From: TA-21 sp036557405
GTDB lineage: Archaea > Thermoproteota > Nitrososphaeria > Nitrososphaerales > Nitrososphaeraceae
Assembly (NCBI GenBank): GCA_036557405.1
Contig: DATBHO010000114.1
Coordinates: forward strand, 1 to 17,714
DNA length: 17,714 nucleotides
Direction of reading: 5' to 3'
Shown here: positions 6,788-14,495 of the stretch, piece by piece
How the letters are laid out: every line of letters starts with the position of its first letter
Numbering within the stretch: position 1 is the first letter of the stretch
The notes under the pieces: generated by a model
The model's input: the letters and a program-made list of their open reading frames with translations, nothing else
The model's database searches: none
What the model was told of the DNA's origin: nothing
Program-made: the position numbers and the translations under genes

Positions 6788-6814
6788 AATTAAGTTTAGA
6801 TTATAACCTTAATT
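6788..6814. promoter_or_regulatory. Inverted repeat flanking a TATA-like box upstream of npdG
   Basis: AATTAAG and CTTAATT form a perfect 7-bp inverted repeat around a 13-bp centre that ends in TTATAAC (6801-6807). The TATA-like part lies about 36 bp before the npdG ATG. A bound regulator here would block the promoter; this is inference from layout. Confidence 0.35.
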
Positions 6815-6839
6815 AGGATGCTCCTTCACTTTATGACGA

Positions 6840-7511
6840 ATGAAAATTTCAATAATAGGTGGTACTGGTGGAATGGGAGAAGGTTTTGCTCTCAGATGGG
6901 TTGTAAATCATGATATTACAATTGGTTCTCGTGATGCACAAAAAGCTGCAAACTCGGCAGAACAGTATATGAATACTGCATTAGCGTCTTATGGAAATAA
7001 TATTAAAGGAACTATCAGAGGTGCTGATTATATTTCCTCAACAAGAGATTCGGATATTTTGATACTATCCATCCCCTACGATTCAATAAAATTAACGTGT
7101 GAATCTATCTCTGATGGTATAAAAAAAGATTGCGTAATAGTGTCTCCAATAGTTCCCATGGAGAGAAATGATGCTGGATTTACATACATCCCATTTGAAA
7201 AAAATATGAAATCGGCAGCTCGTCTTTTAGCGGAAAATCTTCCTGACAAGAATATTGTTTCTGCATTTCATACGATATCTGAAGTGAAATTGAAGAATAT
7301 CAATGAAAGCCTTGATTCTGATACCTTTGTTTGTGGTGACGATCAGCAATCTATTACAAAACTAAATCAGTTGATTGAAGAAATAAAGGGTCTCAGACCG
7401 TTATATCTCGGACCACTGTCCCTCAGCTACCAAGCAGAGTTACTTACTCCAATGTTGCTGAACGCATCCAAGAAGAACAAAATTAAACATCCCGGAATAA
7501 AGCTTACTTGA
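6840..7511 (+). CDS. npdG: F420H2:NADP+ oxidoreductase (F420-dependent NADP reductase)
   Basis: This enzyme moves hydride between coenzyme F420 and NADP. The 223-residue product matches the family in size and layout: an N-terminal Rossmann fold with GGTGGMGEG (7-15), SR at the end of the second strand for the NADP phosphate (TIGSRD), the DILILSIPYDSI strand, SPIVPMER, and the late VSAFHTISE segment lining the active site. The C-terminal helices (about 180-223, LSLSYQAELLTPMLLN) form the F420-side region. The ATG at 6840 gives the Rossmann strand directly (MKISIIGGTGG). Its TGA overlaps the TTG start of a small membrane protein, suggesting co-translation. F420 is made by ammonia-oxidising archaea, which fits. 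Confidence 0.92.
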   Translation: MKISIIGGTGGMGEGFALRWVVNHDITIGSRDAQKAANSAEQYMNTALASYGNNIKGTIRGADYISSTRDSDILILSIPYDSIKLTCESISDGIKKDCVIVSPIVPMERNDAGFTYIPFEKNMKSAARLLAENLPDKNIVSAFHTISEVKLKNINESLDSDTFVCGDDQQSITKLNQLIEEIKGLRPLYLGPLSLSYQAELLTPMLLNASKKNKIKHPGIKLT

Positions 7512-7786
7512 ATCGATTCCAAGAAAGAAATGGGAGGAGTAAACATGGCAAAAATTGGATGTACGGTATGGGAATACTATTTATTGTCATGGCTACAGTT
7601 ATTGCATTAAGGAACCTTTATCTATATTCTACACAATTGTCTGTTGGTTTCTATCTTGATAACTTTACAAGCAATTCGGTGACAAATGAAAAATTTGTGA
7701 TAGCAATGATAATTGGCGGAGGGATATTACTGTATTGGGGTAAATTTAGAAGAAATGTTGATAATGGCGATGGAACAAAATGGTAA
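7508..7786 (+). CDS. Small two-helix membrane protein of unknown function
   Basis: I do not recognise this family. The 92-residue product has a basic N-terminus, two hydrophobic segments (about 18-37 and 63-78), a polar loop with several Asn/Ser/Thr residues between them, and a short charged C-terminus. If it starts at TTG 7508 it overlaps the npdG stop by four bases (TTGA). ATG at 7559 would give a shorter product that still holds both helices. A strong Shine-Dalgarno-like GGGAGGAG (7532-7539) lies inside the gene, 5 nt before an out-of-frame ATG at 7545, so the start is doubtful. The link with npdG is positional only. Confidence 0.6.
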   Translation: MNRFQERNGRSKHGKNWMYGMGILFIVMATVIALRNLYLYSTQLSVGFYLDNFTSNSVTNEKFVIAMIIGGGILLYWGKFRRNVDNGDGTKW

Positions 7787-7817
7787 TTGACCTTATCAAT
7801 AAGTTAGAAATGAGCGA

Positions 7818-9002
7818 TTAATTTTGATTTTTACTATTAATAAAATCACTCAGTTTATCCATTGCTTCTTGAAGTACTTGTTCAGTTGGAAGATAAACGA
7901 TTCTAAAATGACCTTTTCCTAGTTCTCCGAAACCAGAACCATGCACTGTGAGAATGCCGGTTTTATTCAGTAGATCGAGTACAAAATCTTTATCAGTTTT
8001 CCAACGATTGAGAGGAATTTCTGGAAATGTATAGAATGCCCCATTTGGTAATTTGCAGGAGATTCCATCAATTTCATTTAAACGCTTTACTACTAAGTCT
8101 CTTCTTCTTTTTAATTTTGTTACAGTTTCAGCTATGTATGCTTGTGGTCCTTGAAGTGCAGCTACTGCAGCTTTTTGTACGGGAAGATTGGTAGCAATAC
8201 GAACTCTAGCCAATTTTGGAATATTGTCCCTTATATTTTCTAGTTTTTGGCAGTTGCTATTCATACATATATATCCACATCGCCATCCCGTCATGAGATA
8301 AACTTTTGAAAAACCATTAAGTAATATTACCGCTGCATCTTTTGCCACTTTACCAATTCCAGTAAATTCCTGATCAAATACCAGTTTATCATATATTTCA
8401 TCACACACTATATACATATCATGCTCAGTAGCAACATCAATTAACTGTTTAAGGCTCTTACTATTAAATACCTCACCGGTAGGATTATTGGGATTAATTA
8501 TGCACAAGGCCCTTGACTTTGGTGTTATCTTTGATTTGACATCATCGAGATCGGGTGTTCCGTCGTCTGTTAGTTTAAATTCTATTGGTTTGCCTCCATA
8601 AAATTTTACGTACGAGGCATAGGGTGGATAATATGGTCCGGGCATTAAAACCTCCGTATTTGGTTCCACTACAGATGCAGCTACCATATCTAGTCCTTCA
8701 GAAATACCATTGGTTACAAGGACATCTTCGACAGCTATCGACAACCCCTTTTGCGACTCCTTTTCTACAATGGCTTCCCTCAATTCTAAAATACCCTCTG
8801 AATCTGCGTAATAATTAAAATTGTTTAAAACTGCATCTATCAATGCTCTTTTGATATGATCTGGAGTCGGAAAATCATATTTTACCGGATCACCAATATT
8901 TAGGTAGATTATTTTTCTTCCAGACTGTTCATATCGTCTAGCATGTACTGTTATGTCTCGGATAGCATATTCGACATTGGAAATTCTGTCAGATACCTTC
9001 AA
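7818..9002 (-). CDS. PLP-dependent class I/II aminotransferase (alanine/aspartate type)
   Basis: The 394-residue enzyme has all fold type I landmarks: GDPVKYDFPTP in the N-terminal arm, N170-N173 region INPNNPTGE, D201 and Y204 in CDEIYDKL contacting the cofactor, the Schiff-base lysine K233 in LNGFSKVYLMTGWRCGY, R241 for the cofactor phosphate, and R367 (HFRIVYLP) for the substrate carboxylate. Length and motifs fit the AspC/alanine aminotransferase group; the amino donor cannot be told from motifs. The only possible start is TTG at 9002, because the preceding codon is TAA and no ATG occurs in frame for 100 codons. An AATTTATTATC box about 34 bp upstream supports it. Monocistronic. Confidence 0.92.
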   Translation of the reverse strand: MKVSDRISNVEYAIRDITVHARRYEQSGRKIIYLNIGDPVKYDFPTPDHIKRALIDAVLNNFNYYADSEGILELREAIVEKESQKGLSIAVEDVLVTNGISEGLDMVAASVVEPNTEVLMPGPYYPPYASYVKFYGGKPIEFKLTDDGTPDLDDVKSKITPKSRALCIINPNNPTGEVFNSKSLKQLIDVATEHDMYIVCDEIYDKLVFDQEFTGIGKVAKDAAVILLNGFSKVYLMTGWRCGYICMNSNCQKLENIRDNIPKLARVRIATNLPVQKAAVAALQGPQAYIAETVTKLKRRRDLVVKRLNEIDGISCKLPNGAFYTFPEIPLNRWKTDKDFVLDLLNKTGILTVHGSGFGELGKGHFRIVYLPTEQVLQEAMDKLSDFINSKNQN

Positions 9003-9117
9003 TTAATTACAACTAGTGAGGAATCATTCAGATAATAAATTGATTGTTGTCAATTGATTTCATTTGGTTCATCTGAAGTATTAGTTATGAACTAGCTCAA
9101 TTGATATAGAACCTTAA

Positions 9118-9137
9118 TTCTAACTTTAGAGTTAGAA
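9118..9137. promoter_or_regulatory. Perfect 8-bp inverted repeat just upstream of tRNA-Arg
   Basis: TTCTAACT-TTAG-AGTTAGAA ends 5 bp before the tRNA-Arg gene. A possible TATA element (CTTAAT, 9113-9118) abuts its left arm, so the repeat fills the space between TATA box and transcription start, where a bound protein could block initiation. Confidence 0.5.
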
Positions 9138-9142
9138 CAAGA

Positions 9143-9217
9143 GGGTCCGTAGCGTAGCCAGGATATCGCGGTGGTCTTCGGAACCACAGACCGAGGGATC
9201 GAAGCCCTCCGGGCCCG
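9143..9217 (+). tRNA. tRNA-Arg (anticodon UCG)
   Basis: Intronless 75-nt cloverleaf: acceptor GGGTCCG/CGGGCCC (one G-T pair), discriminator G, anticodon stem GTGGT/ACCAC with loop CTTCGGA (anticodon TCG), and T-arm GAGGG/CCCTC with loop ATCGAAG. No CCA is encoded. The gene stands alone between the aminotransferase and the secreted-protein gene. Confidence 0.95.
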
Positions 9218-9345
9218 TGACAGCTAAATGGAGACATAATTTGATTACTTACAATTAATTTGATAATCGCTTGAGAGAAGGGATAATTAAATCTACAAAA
9301 TCTTCTCATCAAAAAGAGTTACAAAGTAACACAATCATATTATAT

Positions 9346-10062
9346 TTATTTAATAGTAAAAGTTGTTTCTGCCGAATTAATACCTGACTTTACTGAGGCC
9401 GAATAATTGCCTGATGGAGCCTGATTTCCATCATTACCCATTTGGTCCCATTCAAGAGATTTTGAATCTCCCGGACTTAGAATTGTTATCACTTGTGATG
9501 ATAAAATTGGATATAATTCCTTGGATGCCAAGTTTCTTATGGTAAGCCCTAAAGCAGAATTTGGAAATGTTAACTGTTCAACTCCAATATTTTTAATTGA
9601 GATATTAACTTTTTCTCCCGGATTATAAATTTGTTTATCAGTTGTAATATTTATCATGTTTCGGATAGAATTGTTGATTTCTCCATTGAGGGAAGAGGTA
9701 TTACCTAAGTTGGTTTGATTTTGAGAACCGTTCGAATTGATTAATATTGAACTAGCTACTGAACCTTGCCCATTTTCCGATTTTCCTGAATTTGGAACGT
9801 TCAGAGTCATATTATGAGTATCTGTCTGATTATCATTTTGTTTATCACATTTAGAATCAAGCGGGCATATTTGTCCGCCCTCAGATAGTGCGTTATTAAC
9901 TGCTTTAGAATCATACGCGAGTATCATCAAATTATGGACGAATTGAGTGGGCGAAAAAAACAACAGTATTAGAAAGGCGAAAAGTAAAGGAGAGATTTTT
10001 ACCAGATCCTTGGCTTTTCTATTACTATGTTGATTCATAATAAAAATATAATAAAACATCAT
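9346..10062 (-). CDS. Secreted, sequon-rich protein with a C-terminal Ig-like (BsuPI/FlgD-like) domain
   Basis: The 238-residue product has an N-terminal hydrophobic segment (about 23-38, after NRKAKDLVK) that reads as a signal peptide or anchor. Residues 50-135 are low-complexity Asn/Ser/Gly/Gln. Residues about 138-238 form a small beta-sandwich pattern: INITTDKQIYNPGEKVNISI, then LTIRNLASKELYP, LSPGDSKSLEWDQ, and GNYSASVKSG, as in BsuPI- or FlgD-type domains. I count nine N-X-S/T sequons, as expected for a glycosylated archaeal surface protein. C66 and C71 flank PLDSK and could pair. ATG codons at 10062, 10059 and 10038 are all possible; the last gives a conventional signal peptide. Function unknown. 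Confidence 0.7.
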   Translation of the reverse strand: MMFYYIFIMNQHSNRKAKDLVKISPLLFAFLILLFFSPTQFVHNLMILAYDSKAVNNALSEGGQICPLDSKCDKQNDNQTDTHNMTLNVPNSGKSENGQGSVASSILINSNGSQNQTNLGNTSSLNGEINNSIRNMINITTDKQIYNPGEKVNISIKNIGVEQLTFPNSALGLTIRNLASKELYPILSSQVITILSPGDSKSLEWDQMGNDGNQAPSGNYSASVKSGINSAETTFTIK

Positions 10063-10161
10063 TTTTAATTGTTGCTTATCAATATTTCTGATATTGTATA
10101 TTCTTACCTAATTATATACAACTAACGTCTTTATGACAAATGGAGTACATTCTCTTTCATT

Positions 10162-10370
10162 ATGACTCATCATGTTGCAAAGATAATTGGAATAATAGGT
10201 AGCTCATAAAATGGATGGGAAGACGTTGCCCAAGTTGTAGTTGATAAAGCAAAGAAGACATTGCATGGGATACATTGTACTGAAGTTGTCGTATGACTGC
10301 CCATGTAGATCCGACTTCTGGAAAAATAATAAAATATCGAAGTGTCAAAATATCTTTTGCACTAGATTAG
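10162..10370 (+). pseudogene. Dodecin pseudogene (in-frame stop plus frameshift)
   Basis: Dodecins are about 70-residue proteins that assemble as dodecamers and bind flavins. From ATG 10162 the frame reads MTHHVAKIIGIIGSS, meets TAA (10207-10209), and continues as NGWEDVAQVVVDKAKKTLHG with the flavin-stacking Trp of the family. After EVVV near 10290-10293 the similarity shifts frame, consistent with a one-base loss, and goes on from 10293 as MTAHVDPTSGKIIKYRSVKI to SFALD and a proper TAG (10368-10370). Together the pieces make a complete 69-residue dodecin. Two independent lesions argue for a dead gene rather than readthrough or one sequencing error. The rest of 10063-10491 holds an AT-rich promoter-like stretch around 10110 and nothing else I can support. 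Confidence 0.88.
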
Positions 10371-10491
10371 TCCCCGAATCCGTAACATATCTAGAAGCAT
10401 AGAAGTAGAAAATCCTATAGATGGATGGCAAAATCAACTTGAGAATATAACCGTAAATTCTTAAATCACCTTTTCTTTCTATTGTATAGAA

Positions 10492-10611
10492 ATGACAACA
10501 GAAAATGGCAATGCGGAACCTGTCATGTGTAGTAAATGTAATAAAACATTCGAAAACGAATCTGAATATTTACAGCATTATAATGAAAAACACAAAGCTG
10601 AAAATGTTTGA
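10492..10611 (+). CDS. 39-residue C2H2 zinc-finger protein
   Basis: ATG 10492 to TGA 10611 encodes a 39-residue protein that is a single zinc finger with short tails: C13 and C16 (MCSKCNKTF), F20 and L27 as the usual hydrophobic core, and H29 and H34 (LQHYNEKH). The spacing is C-x2-C-x12-H-x4-H, the classic C2H2 form. One finger could bind DNA weakly or serve as a protein contact; the partner is unknown. It lies between the dodecin pseudogene and radA on the opposite strand from radA. The match to all four ligands and both core positions is unlikely by chance. A TTAAAT box about 22 bp upstream could be the promoter. Confidence 0.68.
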   Translation: MTTENGNAEPVMCSKCNKTFENESEYLQHYNEKHKAENV

Positions 10612-10706
10612 AAGTTATTATATTGGCTCTACGCCAATACCTTGTCTATAGGCATTTTTCATAGTTGATTTTGTATGCACTTGGAATAATTGTAATAGTA
10701 ATACAA

Positions 10707-11903
10707 TCATCCTTTTTTGGATTTTTTACCCTCTTCAAGGTCATCTGTTCCTTTTTCATTTATCGTGAATCTTACTTCACTATATGGGTGATATGGAGAA
10801 TCGATCATTTTAGCTACTCTGCTTTCACCAGATTTTCTTAAATATACTCTGTAAGTTGAAGCATGGCCAATTACATTTCCACCGGTAGGTTTTGTTGGAT
10901 CGCCAAAGAAAGTATCCGGAGCAGATTGCACTTGGTTTGTAACTATTATTGCAACATTATAAATCTCTGAAATTCTAAGAAGTTTATGCATAATAGAATT
11001 AAGTCTTTGTTGTCTATCAGCGAGTGTTCCTCTGCCAGAGAATTCTGCTCTATGTAATGAAATTATACTATCGATAATTACTAGTTTTGCTTTGTAATCA
11101 TCTATATATTTACCGAGATTTTTAACTATTAATTCTAGATGTGCACTATTATAGACTTTACATACAGCTACATTTTGAAGTGCGTGTACAGGATCTATGC
11201 TTCTACTACTAGATATTTGTTCCAGTCTTTCAGGTCTAAAAGTTCCTTCAGTATCAATGTAAATGACACCACTGTTTAACCCACCTGATTCTATTGGTTG
11301 TCCAGCAGTAATACACATAGTGTGGCATATCTGTGACTTGCCGGAACCAAATTCTCCATAAAGTTCAGTAACCGCCTGTGTTTCTATACCTCCCAAGAAG
11401 AGATCGTTAAGCATACTTGAACCAGTAGAACATCGTAATAATGATCTTCTTTTCTTAAGTGCAGTATCAGCAGTGATGAATTCTTTATCAAGAACATCTG
11501 ATTCTCTTAAAAGTTTTTGTGCTGCCATTATGAATGAAGCTGCACTTTCTTTGGAAGCATTAATGTCTACTGCTAAATCCTCAACTCCAGCCACAGCCAG
11601 ATCCATAACTGAAAAAATTCCTGCTTCTCTAAGTTTTTTAGCAGTTGTAGGACCTATTCCTTCAATATCTTGAATTTCAAGATTAGTAAGATCATTAATC
11701 TGAGATTGTTCTGATATTGTAGTCAATGACTCTTCTGTATTATTCATGACGGTATTTTCTTTTTCTTCCATTCCTAATTGCTCACGTTTATCTCCAATAT
11801 CTTCAGCATAATCTTCAGAAATATTTTCAGAGTTTTCTATATTATCTTCCTGCATATGGGAATTTGAATAAGTTGATTTTTTATTTCTCATTCTATTCAT
11901 CAT
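10707..11903 (-). CDS. radA: DNA repair and recombination protein RadA
   Basis: RadA is the archaeal Rad51/RecA recombinase that forms filaments on single-stranded DNA and catalyses strand exchange. The 398-residue protein has an acidic, low-complexity N-terminus (1-70), a helix-hairpin-helix domain (about 76-133, IEGIGPTTAKKLREAG), the FxxA polymerisation motif (F142-A145), Walker A GEFGSGKS (183-190), Walker B LVIID (274-278), the QVQSAPD loop L2 region (324-330), and the DPTKPTGG ATP cap (335-342). The acidic extension makes it longer than the usual 320-350. A CCTTAAATG box lies only 18 bp before the first ATG but 30 bp before the ATG at 11891, so M5 may be the true start. Divergent from a Bax1-like gene. 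Confidence 0.97.
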   Translation of the reverse strand: MMNRMRNKKSTYSNSHMQEDNIENSENISEDYAEDIGDKREQLGMEEKENTVMNNTEESLTTISEQSQINDLTNLEIQDIEGIGPTTAKKLREAGIFSVMDLAVAGVEDLAVDINASKESAASFIMAAQKLLRESDVLDKEFITADTALKKRRSLLRCSTGSSMLNDLFLGGIETQAVTELYGEFGSGKSQICHTMCITAGQPIESGGLNSGVIYIDTEGTFRPERLEQISSSRSIDPVHALQNVAVCKVYNSAHLELIVKNLGKYIDDYKAKLVIIDSIISLHRAEFSGRGTLADRQQRLNSIMHKLLRISEIYNVAIIVTNQVQSAPDTFFGDPTKPTGGNVIGHASTYRVYLRKSGESRVAKMIDSPYHPYSEVRFTINEKGTDDLEEGKKSKKG

Positions 11904-12077
11904 GTAGACCTATTACATTTAAGGCTTGAGACACTGATAGGAGAGTGGGTGGGGTAGCTGGAGAAGACAATACCAATTACTATTAATTCAATTTCAATTA
12001 TTCAATAGATTAGAAAATTATTTAGGTAGATATTATTTAGATCTGCCTATCATCACTACATGAGGTAATAGTTGGAA

Positions 12078-13931
12078 ATGTTGCCTATAGAATTATTGAG
12101 AGTACGCATTTCAAGTAAGATCAATCAGATAAGACCAGTATTTTATGACTCTCAGGAAGAGAACCAACTTTTGTTAGCAGTGAAATTAGTCAAAATTTTT
12201 GAAGACATGGCCAAAAGAGGTGTTTCCAAGGCAAATCTAGATGAGAATCTCTTAAAAATAGAGGCCAAGTATACAGATTATAAACTAGTTAGAGGCATCT
12301 GCCACCTTCTAGAACAAAGGTGTGTATATGCACAACCTAGTGAAACGTTTATTCATGGTGGGAACAATAATTCAATGAATGCAATAACTCTTAGAAGAAA
12401 AATATTTGAGGAATCTTCTCGAAAGGGTTATCCAGTAACGGGCGACGAAAGAAAGCAGATGCTTCAAAAATTTGCATCTGAAAGCAATATAACGACAGAT
12501 GAGCTGGAAGTTGCGATGTGGGCTGATTTAGACAAGAACAAGTACTTAAAAAATTTTGAATTATTGTCTCCGTTGCAACTGATTTCGTGGTACAATATTT
12601 CTATTCTTCAGAGTCTTCTTCTAAACTGTGTCAAACTAGAATTCAGTGTTTACGGAGGCTTCAGTTGGAAAAAAATCTTGCGGAAAATAAAGCAATTAGG
12701 ATTGATGTACTTTCTGTATCATGAAAATAATTTGGAATCAGAATCAAATAGGCAAACAAGAAATCAAGATATGGTATCCAATAGCAAAAAAGACAAGAGA
12801 GTTATATGTACTGTTGAAGGTCCCCTTAGCATAGTAAGGCTAACAGACAAATACGGTATGGCAATGGCCAAACTAATTCCATTGATAATATTTACTGATA
12901 ACTGGGCCATTGATGCAGTAATATTGAGAAAATCTATCTCGGGTGTCACAAAAACCTATAAATTTCAGATCTCAAATAAGGATAAGGACCTCCCTCTGTT
13001 TGATGCTTCAAAGTTTCATTCTCAATCAGAGCCAAACTTGGATCCTAGATTATTATACAAATATGCCACAGATAACTTTGATAGCAATGTTGAAAAAAAA
13101 TTTATGGACAAATTTCTCAAGTTTTCAATTGGATGGAATCTCATTCGAGAACCTGATCCACTGATTCTGTCTAATGGTAAAGCGTTCATACCTGATTTTG
13201 TATTTGAAAAATACGGAATTAAAGTTTATTTGGAGATAGTGGGTTTCTGGACAAGCGAATATCTAAAAAGAAAATTGGAAAAAATAAAAGATTTGTTGAA
13301 TATCAAATCCGATACGTCAGTGGGTGCTGACTTATTAGTCGTTGCAAATATCGATAATTATATCTCTGATAACGGAGATAAAATAATGATTGATTCTATT
13401 TTTTCAAAATATATAGCTAGAAATAATTTAATTTTTTATAAGAAAGACCAAATCCCATTTGGTCCAATAATAAAATATTTGAAGGATATCGATTCTAAAA
13501 TCGTCGATGATATTTCTATCAATTTTCATGATTCAATAGTTAAAGAAATAAAAAGCATTATTGAAGACAAGCAAAATAAAACTCTCTTTCTTAAACAGAT
13601 ATCAGATAAGCAAAACATTCCGGTTGAATCGGTCTTGAAGACAATTAGAAACCTTCAATCAAACAATGATACTTCAACAAAAGTGATAAAAAACAGGCTG
13701 AAGGAATTCCTGTTACTTGATAATTACATGATATCTAACGATAAAATTGATGAATTGTTACCAGAACTTGATAAGCTTAAAAAGCTATCGGATGCAGTCA
13801 GGTTCTTAGAACAAAACAATATTCCCGAAGAATGTACAATCTCCCTTATCCCAAAGATCGGTTTTGAGATTGTCTGGAATGGTATTGATTTTAATGATGC
13901 GCTCATTCAACGAAAATTGATCAATGACTAA
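12078..13931 (+). CDS. DUF790-family (Bax1-like) nuclease, partner of archaeal XPB
   Basis: Bax1 is an archaeal endonuclease that works with the XPB helicase, proposed for nucleotide excision repair. The N-terminus MLPIELLRVRI and the region to about 215 match DUF790. The nuclease core (about 330-410, numbered from the upstream TTG) shows FDSNVEKKF (E341), GWNLIREPDP, FIPDFVFEKYG (D375) and VYLEIVGFW (E388), followed by TSEYLKRKLEKI; these are the PD-(D/E)xK-type metal residues, with Val instead of Lys after the last acid. About 150 further, mostly helical residues follow the core. ATG 12078 was preferred because GAGGT lies 11 nt upstream and the protein then starts like the family; TTG 12072 would add two residues. 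No XPB gene is in the window. Divergent from radA across about 170 bp. Confidence 0.85.
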   Translation: MLPIELLRVRISSKINQIRPVFYDSQEENQLLLAVKLVKIFEDMAKRGVSKANLDENLLKIEAKYTDYKLVRGICHLLEQRCVYAQPSETFIHGGNNNSMNAITLRRKIFEESSRKGYPVTGDERKQMLQKFASESNITTDELEVAMWADLDKNKYLKNFELLSPLQLISWYNISILQSLLLNCVKLEFSVYGGFSWKKILRKIKQLGLMYFLYHENNLESESNRQTRNQDMVSNSKKDKRVICTVEGPLSIVRLTDKYGMAMAKLIPLIIFTDNWAIDAVILRKSISGVTKTYKFQISNKDKDLPLFDASKFHSQSEPNLDPRLLYKYATDNFDSNVEKKFMDKFLKFSIGWNLIREPDPLILSNGKAFIPDFVFEKYGIKVYLEIVGFWTSEYLKRKLEKIKDLLNIKSDTSVGADLLVVANIDNYISDNGDKIMIDSIFSKYIARNNLIFYKKDQIPFGPIIKYLKDIDSKIVDDISINFHDSIVKEIKSIIEDKQNKTLFLKQISDKQNIPVESVLKTIRNLQSNNDTSTKVIKNRLKEFLLLDNYMISNDKIDELLPELDKLKKLSDAVRFLEQNNIPEECTISLIPKIGFEIVWNGIDFNDALIQRKLIND

Positions 13932-14010
13932 TCAATGACTGATATATTTTCTAGATCCAGGGCCATATCAGCAACATATCACCGATATTAGGACAAAATC
14001 AGAGTAATAG

Positions 14011-14017
14011 TATATAT
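14011..14017 (+). promoter_or_regulatory. Putative TATA box of the CPCG protein gene
   Basis: TATATAT is centred 31 bp upstream of the TTG at 14045, the expected spacing for leaderless archaeal transcription. Positional evidence only. Confidence 0.35.
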
Positions 14018-14044
14018 GTTGATGATATAATACAACTCTAGATA

Positions 14045-14362
14045 TTGCGATCCCCTGATAAAGGAACTATATGGCTTAAAAACATGGAAGGAAATTGGAG
14101 GGATTCAACTTGTCCATGTGGCAGTAATTTTCACTTTAATGGAGATATTGATGAGTTATTTTCATGGGAACGGATTCATTTAAGACACATGTCGTCAGAT
14201 CCTGAAAATCACGCAATGTTATCACATTATCCAGAGGATAAGGTCATTTTTTATCATTCCACTAGTGGATACATAGTTGAGATAAGGAAACATAAACCTC
14301 ATGAGATTAAAGATTTGCAAAACGCCTGTCTATACGGAAATGTCAAGCGAGCAGGAGTGTAA
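14045..14362 (+). CDS. Hypothetical protein with a CPCG motif
   Basis: I do not recognise this family. The frame encodes up to 105 residues, rich in His and charged residues, with DSTCPCGSNFHF (C23, C25, H30) near the N-terminus and C95 near the end; the CxC could bind a metal. No membrane segment or signal peptide is visible. The start is uncertain: TTG 14045 is about 31 bp after a TATATAT box (14011-14017), the right spacing for a leaderless transcript, while ATG 14084 gives 92 residues with a 40-nt leader. Stands between the Bax1-like and NUDIX genes on the same strand. Length and balanced composition favour a real gene. Confidence 0.6.
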   Translation: MRSPDKGTIWLKNMEGNWRDSTCPCGSNFHFNGDIDELFSWERIHLRHMSSDPENHAMLSHYPEDKVIFYHSTSGYIVEIRKHKPHEIKDLQNACLYGNVKRAGV

Positions 14363-14495
14363 TGTATGAGATTGTACGTACATTCTTAAATACGAGCCAA
14401 ATAAGAATTACTAAAAAATGTCAGATATCTCTTTGCTCATAAGATAGTAAAAAAATTTACAAAGAAGCAAATAACTGTAATAATGAATCAAAATC

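Noticed and set aside
9097..9312. Minus-strand open frame across tRNA-Arg
   Set aside because: Its middle is the complement of the tRNA, a common spurious frame.
10160..10348. Minus-strand open frame of 62 codons
   Set aside because: It is the reverse of the dodecin pseudogene, whose plus-strand translation matches a known family.
10371..10470. Possible second gene remnant (frame reading IEVENPIDGWQNQLENITV)
   Set aside because: The GW...LEN pattern faintly recalls the end of an SRPBCC-type protein, but the stretch is too short and lacks any upstream continuation.
13920..13940. Tandem 10-bp repeat ATCAATGACT at the end of the nuclease gene
   Set aside because: Only two units spanning a stop codon; likely a small chance duplication with no evident role.
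14020..14060. Possible C/D box RNA (TGATGA followed by CTGA)
   Set aside because: The C box lacks its leading purine, the D' and C' boxes are missing, and the stretch overlaps the likely promoter and start of a gene.
14373..14382. 10-bp palindrome TGTACGTACA
   Set aside because: A short self-complementary site without correctly placed promoter elements; expected by chance at this size.
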